This document shows, in pieces, positions 1 through 4,486 of a stretch of DNA of 6,593 nt (the stretch's first letter is position 1; each line of letters opens with the position of its first letter). The notes under the pieces were generated by a model. That model was not told where the DNA came from. It made no database searches and was given only the letters and a program-made list of their open reading frames with translations. The translations under genes were made by a program, and so were the position numbers. The stretch lies in assembly GCA_937907035.1 (NCBI GenBank), contig CALCTX010000191.1, positions 1-6,593 on the forward strand. The letters are read 5' to 3'. This stretch comes from an uncultured Selenomonadales bacterium. GTDB taxonomy: Bacteria; Bacillota_C; Negativicutes; Selenomonadales; Selenomonadaceae.

Positions 1-18
1 ATAATAAGTTTTTGCCAT
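1..18 (-). CDS. ilvC: Ketol-acid reductoisomerase, first six codons only (partial at left edge)
   Basis: Only the N-terminus, MAKTYY, is present; the rest lies beyond the left edge. IlvC converts 2-acetolactate and 2-aceto-2-hydroxybutyrate to the dihydroxy acids, the step after acetolactate synthase. The call rests on three things: MAKTYY is a typical IlvC beginning, a GAGGAG ribosome binding site (29-34) sits 10 nt upstream of the ATG, and the preceding gene is ilvN, the usual neighbour. The start codon and binding site lie inside the still-open ilvN frame, so the two genes overlap and are probably translationally coupled. Six residues alone would not identify a family, so this depends on context. 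Confidence 0.75.
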
Positions 19-529
19 AATACTCTCTCTCCTCACAATGTTCATAAATAGTATGTTCGCCACGCTCAAGACCGATAAGGCCGGTCCTTATGACCTCAAG
101 GATACCATACGGCGAAAGTATCTGCGTAAACGCAGTGACTTTCTCATCGTCGCCGGTAATCTCAAAAATCAAAGTAGTTGCCTGTACATCAATGACATGT
201 GCCCTGAAAAGCTCTGCCATCTTCAATACATCAAGCCGATTGGAATCATCGGCCTTGACCTTGATCATTGTCATTCCCCGGAATACAGCCGCTCCGGCGT
301 CCAAACGCTGCACTGCGACGACATCAGGCAACTTCTCCAGCTGCTTGATCATCTGATCCACAAGATTCTCATCTCCGTGAACCACTACCGTAATCCTCGA
401 ATACTCAGGCGATTGAGTTACACCAACAGACAAACTGTCGATATTGAACTCACGTCTGGAAAACATGCTTGCAACCCTTACCAGCACACCCGGCTGGTTT
501 TGTACGAATACTGAAAGCACATTGCGCAT
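1..529 (-). CDS. ilvN: Acetolactate synthase small (regulatory) subunit, 3' end just outside the window
   Basis: Regulatory subunit of acetolactate (acetohydroxyacid) synthase, which activates the catalytic IlvB subunit and carries valine feedback control in the cytoplasm. The reading frame runs 176 codons from ATG 529 without a stop. Residues 1-75 form an ACT domain opening MRNVLSVFVQNQPGVLVRV and continuing SRREFNIDSLSVG. The later ACT-like half includes FRGMTMIKVKA and ends near GLIGLERGEHT. Residues N11, G14 and N29, at positions tied to valine control in E. coli IlvH, are all present, so valine inhibition is expected (inference). The start is fixed by GGAGGG (536-541), 6 nt upstream. E. 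coli IlvH ends at about residue 163; this frame runs on and overlaps ilvC. No ilvB lies directly upstream; the preceding gene is an aminopeptidase, so ilvB must be elsewhere. A plus-strand ORF opposite (38-514) is a shadow. Confidence 0.95.
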   Translation of the reverse strand, partial: MRNVLSVFVQNQPGVLVRVASMFSRREFNIDSLSVGVTQSPEYSRITVVVHGDENLVDQMIKQLEKLPDVVAVQRLDAGAAVFRGMTMIKVKADDSNRLDVLKMAELFRAHVIDVQATTLIFEITGDDEKVTAFTQILSPYGILEVIRTGLIGLERGEHTIYEHCEEREYYGKNLL

Positions 530-561
530 AACGATCCCTCCAACACTGCAAAACGATTAAC

Positions 562-603
562 GCTCGCTATCGAGCCCCCATACGCTTCGTGCCTGCCGCG
601 TAT
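562..603 (-). other. Two small hairpins in the ilvN leader
   Basis: The predicted leader (about 615 to 530 on the minus strand) contains two adjacent inverted repeats. The first is ATACGC (603-598) paired with GCGTAT (585-580) around a 12-nt loop. The second is GCTCG (575-571) paired with CGAGC (566-562) around the tetraloop ATAG. They end about 20 nt before the GGAGGG ribosome binding site of ilvN. Neither is followed by a U-run, so they are not a recognisable terminator-attenuator, and the leader is too short for a T-box. A role in ilvN expression is possible but unproven. Confidence 0.4.
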
Positions 604-621
604 TGTTGTAAACATGTAACT

Positions 622-650
622 ATTATTGCAGTATTTATATTTTTTGTCAA
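622..650 (-). promoter_or_regulatory. Sigma-A-type promoter for ilvN-ilvC
   Basis: On the minus strand TTGACA (650-645, perfect -35) is followed after exactly 17 bp by AATAAT (627-622, five of six matches to TATAAT). A TGC just before it (630-628) gives an extended -10. Transcription would begin near 615, leaving an approximately 85-nt leader before the ilvN ATG. This is one of the two best promoters in the window and supports ilvN being the first gene of its transcript. Confidence 0.8.
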
Positions 651-734
651 CAAGTATTTAGGATTTTTTATGAAATATTTTGCTGTTTTGTAAAAAGGTT
701 TCTATTGTCAGTGTACATATATATTATTTATTGT

Positions 735-1982
735 TTAATTAACTTGATCAAATGAAACAAAATTCCCTTTCCGAAAAACAGGTATCCTTTTTCCATTCTG
801 TTTAATGCCGTCAATTTTCAAATCTCTTGTACCAATCATAAAATCCTCATGAACCAGTGAATCATTGACCCCTTTCTTTTCCAACTCTTCTGCCGATAAC
901 TCCGTCCCGCCTGCCAGACAGGTTGGATACGCCTTGCCAAAAGCCAGATGACAGGAAGCATTTTCATCAAAGAGCGTATTATAAAACAAAATCCCGCTCT
1001 GCGAAATCGGAGAATCATACGGCACCAATGCTACTTCCCCCAACCGGCATGAACCGGCATCAGTCGACAGCAGCTCTCTCAGCAGCTCTCTCCCTTCTTC
1101 TGCGGCAAAATCTGTAACCTCGCCAGCTTTAAACCGCACCGAAAAATTCTTTATCAGATTTCCGTTATATACTAATGGTTTGGATGCATAAACCACACCA
1201 TCGACACCGTCCAGTCGCGGTACTGTATATACCTCTTCGGTTGGCATATTGGCAACAAATTCTGTTCCTGACTGCGTATACTCCGCTCCGCCAGCCCAAA
1301 TATGTCCCTCCGGCAGCTTGACCGTAAGATCTGTCCCCAAAGAATTTGTATAATGTAACGCTGCAAAATTGCTGTCATTCATAAACTTAGCCGCCCGGCT
1401 GAGAAATTCCGTATGTCCCTTCCAGCGCTCCACAGCTTTTCCATCGCCTTTTACTCGCACCGCGGCCAATATCTTTTTCCACAAAGCTTGAACAGCACGT
1501 TTTTCACTAAGCTCCGGAAATACACACTCAGCCCAGGCTGCTGACGGCACTGACACCACGCACCAGGAATTTTTATTGGCCATCACTCGTTCCCGGTATT
1601 CCTTCAAAGCCGCTCCGGCCGCTTGCTGTGCCAACATCAGCCGTTTTGGATCAACCGTATTAAAAATTTCCGGATTTTCCGATACAACGGAAATAAATGC
1701 CGCGCCTTCCTCCGCATTATCCAAATACAACATTCTCCGCCACTCCGGGAATTCCGACAGCACCTCCGGCCGTACCGATTGATACCGCAATAAAGAAAAT
1801 TGCTCATCATGCCAAACAATTGTAACATCATGTGCACCGGCCTGATAAGCCGCTTTCGCCAGCCGTCTGGCAAAATCTGTATTCTCCACCCCAACATTTA
1901 TGACCACCAGCTGATCCGGCCGGATATTCACCCCGGTTTTCACAATCAGCTCGGCATACTCATCATAATATTTTTCCAACAT
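735..1982 (-). CDS. M29-family metallo-aminopeptidase (AmpS/PepS/aminopeptidase T type)
   Basis: Cytoplasmic metal-dependent aminopeptidase that removes N-terminal residues from peptides, normally a peptide-recycling function. The 415-residue length matches the family (about 410). The expected metal ligands of the C-terminal catalytic domain are in order: E250 (in NMPTEEVYTVP), E316 (GEVALVPYDSPIS), H345 and Y352 (CHLAFGKAYP), and H378 with D380 (SLVHEDFMIG). The N-terminal part (about 1-200) matches the family's first domain (YAELIVKTGVNIRPDQLVVI). There is no signal peptide. The ATG has TGAGGT (1991-1996) 8 nt upstream, which supports the start. The gene stands alone: 205 bp to ilvN downstream and a divergent gene upstream. 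No terminator hairpin is visible after its TAA. Substrate preference cannot be read from sequence. The family assignment is firm; the choice among AmpS, PepS and AmpT names is not. Confidence 0.95.
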   Translation of the reverse strand: MLEKYYDEYAELIVKTGVNIRPDQLVVINVGVENTDFARRLAKAAYQAGAHDVTIVWHDEQFSLLRYQSVRPEVLSEFPEWRRMLYLDNAEEGAAFISVVSENPEIFNTVDPKRLMLAQQAAGAALKEYRERVMANKNSWCVVSVPSAAWAECVFPELSEKRAVQALWKKILAAVRVKGDGKAVERWKGHTEFLSRAAKFMNDSNFAALHYTNSLGTDLTVKLPEGHIWAGGAEYTQSGTEFVANMPTEEVYTVPRLDGVDGVVYASKPLVYNGNLIKNFSVRFKAGEVTDFAAEEGRELLRELLSTDAGSCRLGEVALVPYDSPISQSGILFYNTLFDENASCHLAFGKAYPTCLAGGTELSAEELEKKGVNDSLVHEDFMIGTRDLKIDGIKQNGKRIPVFRKGNFVSFDQVN

Positions 1983-2024
1983 TCAACAAGACCTCACACC
2001 TGCATTATTTAAATTTACATTTAC

Positions 2025-2030
2025 ATTATA
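2025..2030 (-). promoter_or_regulatory. Possible -10 element for the M29 aminopeptidase gene
   Basis: TATAAT reads on the minus strand at 2030-2025, 42 bp before the aminopeptidase ATG, a suitable place for a -10. The region 16-18 bp upstream is only A-rich (AAAAAC around 2053-2048), so there is no convincing -35. The hexamer lies in a self-complementary ATTATATAAT (2025-2034), so it appears on both strands. Confidence 0.35.
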
Positions 2031-2120
2031 TAATTCTGTAAACTAACGTTTTTTCCTGCTGCTTTGTCTATATAATTGTGAAAAGATATGTTATAGAAAG
2101 AATAAACTAGAAAAAATGTT

Positions 2121-2150
2121 TTGCATTTTTCTGATAAAACGCGTTATAAT
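2121..2150 (+). promoter_or_regulatory. Candidate promoter for the small YjfB-like gene
   Basis: A perfect TATAAT (2145-2150) lies 22 bp before the ATG of the small gene. A weak -35, TTGCAT (2121-2126), stands 18 bp upstream. Transcription would start near 2157, at the edge of the ribosome binding site, giving a very short leader. An overlapping alternative is a flagellar sigma-D-like element: TCTGATAA at 2130-2137 resembles GCCGATAA in six of eight positions, but the matching -35 region is only A-rich (AAAA at 2111-2114). Sequence alone does not choose between them. Confidence 0.5.
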
Positions 2151-2172
2151 AAATTTAAAGGAAGTGAGAAAC

Positions 2173-2361
2173 ATGGATCTTACAATGGATATCGCTGCAA
2201 TGTCAGTAAACATGAACACAATGCAAACCATGCAGGCAATGGATATTTCGGTAATGAAAATGGCTATGACCGCTGAAGCAGCTGCCATGGAAAATATGCT
2301 TGAAGCGATTGATGTTTCTTCATTGACCGGAGTCGGCAGTAACCTTGATATAATCGCCTAA
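2173..2361 (+). CDS. Small Met-rich YjfB-family (putative motility) protein
   Basis: Encodes 62 residues. The core MDIAAMSVNMNTMQTM followed by a MDISVMKMAM stretch and AAAMENMLEAID fits the YjfB 'putative motility protein' family: MDIAxxS near the start, a conserved I-x-V-(M/L)-K in the middle, and a short helix with alternating A and M/L. The molecular function of this family is not established; a motility link is by family name and, as I recall, sigma-D control in Bacillus. ATG 2173 is chosen because GGAAGTGAG lies just upstream; an ATG at 2116 would precede the predicted promoter -10 and has no binding site. Twelve of 62 residues (19%) are Met, mostly at 3-4 residue spacing between 10 and 42, suggesting an amphipathic helix with a Met stripe. 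No Cys, His, signal peptide or membrane segment. Monocistronic, with a terminator downstream. Family call is by eye. Confidence 0.8.
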   Translation: MDLTMDIAAMSVNMNTMQTMQAMDISVMKMAMTAEAAAMENMLEAIDVSSLTGVGSNLDIIA

Positions 2362-2382
2362 TTTTTTCTGTCCTATAAAAAT

Positions 2383-2418
2383 AAAAGGCAACGTACATCA
2401 TCATGTACGTTGCCTTTT
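2383..2418. terminator. Bidirectional Rho-independent terminator between convergent genes
   Basis: A perfect 16-bp stem pairs AAAAGGCAACGTACAT (2383-2398) with ATGTACGTTGCCTTTT (2403-2418) around the 4-nt loop CATC. On the plus strand the stem ends in TTTTT (2415-2419). On the minus strand it is followed by TTTTATTTTT. It lies 22 bp after the YjfB-like stop and 15 bp after the stop of the converging adenosyltransferase gene, so it can serve both. Confidence 0.93.
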
Positions 2419-2432
2419 TCTTATGTCTTATA

Positions 2433-2933
2433 TCACAATCCGCTGTCTTCCAGACGCATCAGCATAAAACAATAATCAGATAAGCGATTTATATACAAAC
2501 GATCAGTTTCATGAACCTCTTCAGCTTTAGCAAGACGAAGCATCTGTCTTTCTGCACGACGGGCAATCGTGCGCGCCATGTCGAGCATTGCGCCGCCCTG
2601 AGTATCTCCGGGAACGATAAAGCATTTCATCGGTCCGACTTTTGCCTCTATTTCATCCATTGCTTTTTCAAGGTCTTTTACCTGCTGCTCTTTTATATAC
2701 GGTTCTGTTTCGAGGCTGGCAAGATCGGCCATCAACAAAGAAACATCCTTCTGCAGCTTGTGAACACTGTTTTTTACCTCTTCATTCTTCGCAAATGCCC
2801 GGGCCATTGCGAGTGCCGAATTCATTTCGTCAATGATACCATATGTCTCAACACGCAATGAATCCTTATCTACACGCTGGCCAGTATAGAGGCTTGTCTG
2901 TCCTTTATCACCGGTTTTTGTATATACGCCCAT
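2433..2933 (-). CDS. pduO: ATP:cob(I)alamin adenosyltransferase, PduO type
   Basis: Transfers the 5'-deoxyadenosyl group of ATP to cob(I)alamin, making adenosylcobalamin (coenzyme B12) in the cytoplasm. At 166 residues it is a single-domain PduO/MmaB-type enzyme, which works as a trimer. Visible signatures are YTKTGDKGQTSLYTG (4-18, ATP binding), RVETYGIIDEMNSA (27-40), FIVPGDTQGGAMLDMAR (105-121), RTIARRAER (121-129) and INRLSDYCFML (148-158). F105, R121 and R125 fall where the cobalamin-facing Phe and ATP-contacting Arg residues of Lactobacillus PduO (F112, R128, R132) are expected. No C-terminal DUF336-type domain is fused. It starts 10 bp after ndk; its GAGGTGAT site shares bases with the ndk stop, suggesting translational coupling. 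No pdu or mutase genes are in view, so whether it serves methylmalonyl-CoA mutase, diol dehydratase or general B12 repair is unknown. The symbol denotes family type, not a proven pdu role. Confidence 0.95.
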   Translation of the reverse strand: MGVYTKTGDKGQTSLYTGQRVDKDSLRVETYGIIDEMNSALAMARAFAKNEEVKNSVHKLQKDVSLLMADLASLETEPYIKEQQVKDLEKAMDEIEAKVGPMKCFIVPGDTQGGAMLDMARTIARRAERQMLRLAKAEEVHETDRLYINRLSDYCFMLMRLEDSGL

Positions 2934-2943
2934 CTAAATCACC

Positions 2944-3360
2944 TCAATCAAAAATTTCGGTTTCGTTAAAGAAAATGTGGATCTCACGTGCTGCACTCTC
3001 CGGGCTGTCAGAAGCATGTACAGCATTTTCGCCTTTGCTGCGTGCATAAAGAGCTCTTACTGTACCAGGTGCAGCTTCCTTCGGGTCAGTCTTACCATGA
3101 AGCTCACGAACCTTGGCAATAGCATTGTCGCCGCCGAGAACCATAGCTACGATCGGAGCTGAGATCATAAAGCTCTCGAGCTCTTCATAATACGGACGGC
3201 CAATATGTTCTGCATAGTGCTTTGCAGCAACTTCCTTGGTCATTTTCATCATTCTCATTGCCAACAATGAAAGTCCATTGCTCTCATAAATCTTGATGAT
3301 GTCGCCTGTGTGCTTGTCAGCAAAAGCGTCCGGTTTGATAAGTACTAAAGTTTTTTCCAT
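2944..3360 (-). CDS. ndk: Nucleoside diphosphate kinase
   Basis: Transfers the gamma phosphate of ATP to (d)NDPs through a phosphohistidine, keeping (d)NTP pools balanced in the cytoplasm. The 138-residue protein is close to family length. Catalytic H115 sits in ENAVHASDSPESAAREI. Nucleotide-binding positions match E. coli Ndk with an offset of two: K9 (LIKPDA), Y49, Y57 (usually Phe), R85, T91, R102 and N112. The motif reads HASDS where HGSDS is more common, a conservative change outside the reacting His. ATG 3360 is chosen because MEKTLVLIKPDA is the normal Ndk beginning and AAGGG (3371-3375) lies 10 nt upstream. The frame stays open to an ATG at 3429, but those 23 extra codons lack a ribosome binding site and family similarity. 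First of a tight pair with the adenosyltransferase gene; 73 bp separate it from the exported-protein gene upstream. Confidence 0.96.
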   Translation of the reverse strand: MEKTLVLIKPDAFADKHTGDIIKIYESNGLSLLAMRMMKMTKEVAAKHYAEHIGRPYYEELESFMISAPIVAMVLGGDNAIAKVRELHGKTDPKEAAPGTVRALYARSKGENAVHASDSPESAAREIHIFFNETEIFD

Positions 3361-3396
3361 TTGTGCATTTCCCTTTCTGTTTTCATATATTCCTGC

Positions 3397-3421
3397 GCCA
3401 ACTTTAATTATCAAAGCTGGC
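3397..3421 (-). repeat. Inverted repeat between the exported-protein gene and ndk
   Basis: GCCAGCTTT (3421-3413, minus strand) can pair with AAAGTTGGC (3405-3397) around a 7-nt loop; one of the nine pairs is G-U. It begins 12 bp after the stop of the exported-protein gene. The sequence after it (GCAGGAATATATG) has no U-run, so it is not a standard terminator. It could slow decay or partly terminate transcripts between the upstream gene and ndk, but this is inference. Confidence 0.45.
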
Positions 3422-3433
3422 AGTTGCAAGCGA

Positions 3434-4402
3434 TCATTTTACGATTCCCGTCGGTAATTCTGCCGTTTTTGCTGCAGAAAGGAAATCCTGTGCTGCAGCT
3501 TTTACATCAGCCGGAACAGCAACCATCTCAGCAGCAACGTTATTGTGCATCGTATATACAGCATCAACTGTCAACGTGCAGCTGTTCAGCAGGCGATCTA
3601 ACATTTCCTTCTGATCAGCGTTAGCAACCGGATAATACTGATCAACAGCTGCCACAATTACCTTACGAAGTGTCGGTGAAACATCAGCTTTAAGCGCAGT
3701 GATCCGCATTGTTGCCGCATCGACCGTCAATTCAAGCGGCATATCACCAAGGCTTGAATACAAGAATTTTGCAGCTTCTTTAGCTTCCATTTCAGCGCCT
3801 TTTGCTTTATCATCTTTAGGCGCCGACTTTGCCTGCTGATCAATGATATCAGTAATTTCCAATAACAATGCTCCGATTGCCTTGCCATCAAGAACGACAT
3901 TTACCCGGCGCTGAATATTATTATCAAACACGATATCCGCCGACTTGATTATCGGACTGTCCGGAGATAATTGAGAGAGCATTGCTGTTTCAATAAGAGA
4001 ATCCATCTTTTTCGTATGTGCTATATCAAAAATCTTGTACCATTTTCCATCATACTGCCAATAAACTACCGGATTATCATCAACCTTTTCCATGTAGAAC
4101 GGCATCTTTATTTCCTGCTTATATCCCCAAATAGCTGACAGATCAGTTATCATTTCACCTTTGCAAAAAACGTCCGGTTTGATGATATCTTTACTGTTAA
4201 GCTCAACCTTTGCCTTGGCAACCGGACTGAGCAATGTAATATTCATCCAGGTCTGGCCGCTGGAAAGGTCCTGGTTTTTGGTCAATACTTCCTTGACATA
4301 AGCAATGTCCTGTTCAGCAGCAAATGCCGTACCGGAAACGATAACCATGCAGGCAACAATTCCCATTACGATCCGCCCAAACAAATTCTTAAACAACTGC
4401 AT
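3434..4402 (-). CDS. Exported protein of unknown function with signal peptide
   Basis: I do not recognise this 322-residue protein. The N-terminus is a clear signal peptide: basic start (MQLFKNLFGR), hydrophobic core IVMGIVACMVIVSG, then AFA|AEQ, giving likely cleavage after A28. A lipobox-like IVAC (15-18) is also present, but a long hydrophobic run follows the Cys, so lipoprotein processing is less likely. The mature part begins with alternating-residue stretches typical of beta strands (about 50-125, e.g. PVVYWQYDGKWYKIF). A charged, Ala/Lys/Glu-rich probable linker follows (188-212, QQAKSAPKDDKAKGAEMEAK). A mixed C-terminal region (220-300) is the rest. Two mature-region cysteines, C80 and C275, could form a disulfide. 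The overall look recalls LolA/LppX-like secreted beta proteins of Bacillota, but this is impression only. AGGAG (4410-4414) precedes ATG 4402, and a near-consensus promoter lies upstream. ndk follows after 73 bp. Confidence 0.9.
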   Translation of the reverse strand: MQLFKNLFGRIVMGIVACMVIVSGTAFAAEQDIAYVKEVLTKNQDLSSGQTWMNITLLSPVAKAKVELNSKDIIKPDVFCKGEMITDLSAIWGYKQEIKMPFYMEKVDDNPVVYWQYDGKWYKIFDIAHTKKMDSLIETAMLSQLSPDSPIIKSADIVFDNNIQRRVNVVLDGKAIGALLLEITDIIDQQAKSAPKDDKAKGAEMEAKEAAKFLYSSLGDMPLELTVDAATMRITALKADVSPTLRKVIVAAVDQYYPVANADQKEMLDRLLNSCTLTVDAVYTMHNNVAAEMVAVPADVKAAAQDFLSAAKTAELPTGIVK

Positions 4403-4447
4403 AAGATCACTCCTCTTCTCTGTAAATGTAATAAATCATGCTTAATA

Positions 4448-4476
4448 ATTATATAACAAATCCGCAAAACCGTCAA
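4448..4476 (-). promoter_or_regulatory. Near-consensus sigma-A promoter for the exported-protein gene
   Basis: On the minus strand TTGACG (4476-4471, five of six) and TATAAT (4453-4448, perfect) are separated by exactly 17 bp. The start point would be near 4441, leaving an approximately 38-nt leader that ends in the AGGAG ribosome binding site. The -35 begins only 10 bp after the addA stop codon. This implies an independent, probably strong, start for the exported-protein gene and possibly for ndk and the adenosyltransferase gene downstream. Confidence 0.85.
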
Positions 4477-4486
4477 AATAACAATC

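Noticed and set aside
38..514. Plus-strand ORF of 158 codons opposite ilvN
   Set aside because: It lies fully antisense to a clear ilvN, has no recognisable protein similarity, and its start codon is not preceded by a convincing ribosome binding site. It is a shadow of coding bias.
530..615. Possible leader peptide from ATG 615 (starting MFTTIRGRHEAYGGSIASV) for BCAA attenuation
   Set aside because: The ATG would sit right at the predicted transcript start without a ribosome binding site. The frame is not rich in Val, Leu or Ile and runs on into ilvN without a stop near the hairpins.
2116..2172. Longer start (ATG 2116) for the YjfB-like protein
   Set aside because: It would begin upstream of the TATAAT element, has no ribosome binding site, and adds residues (MFCIFLIKRVI...) outside the family pattern.
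2091..2288. Minus-strand hydrophobic ORF of 65 codons antisense to the YjfB-like gene
   Set aside because: No ribosome binding site precedes its ATG, and the plus-strand gene has one, a promoter, a terminator and family similarity. The hydrophobicity is a by-product of the complement of the sense codons.
3384..3414. Possible ndk promoter (TTGATA 3414-3409, TATATG 3389-3384)
   Set aside because: The spacer is 19 bp and the -10 matches only four of six positions; the -35 is buried in the hairpin. Too weak to call.
3361..3429. Extended Ndk start at 3429
   Set aside because: The added 23 residues have no family match or ribosome binding site; MEKTLVLIKPDA is the standard N-terminus.
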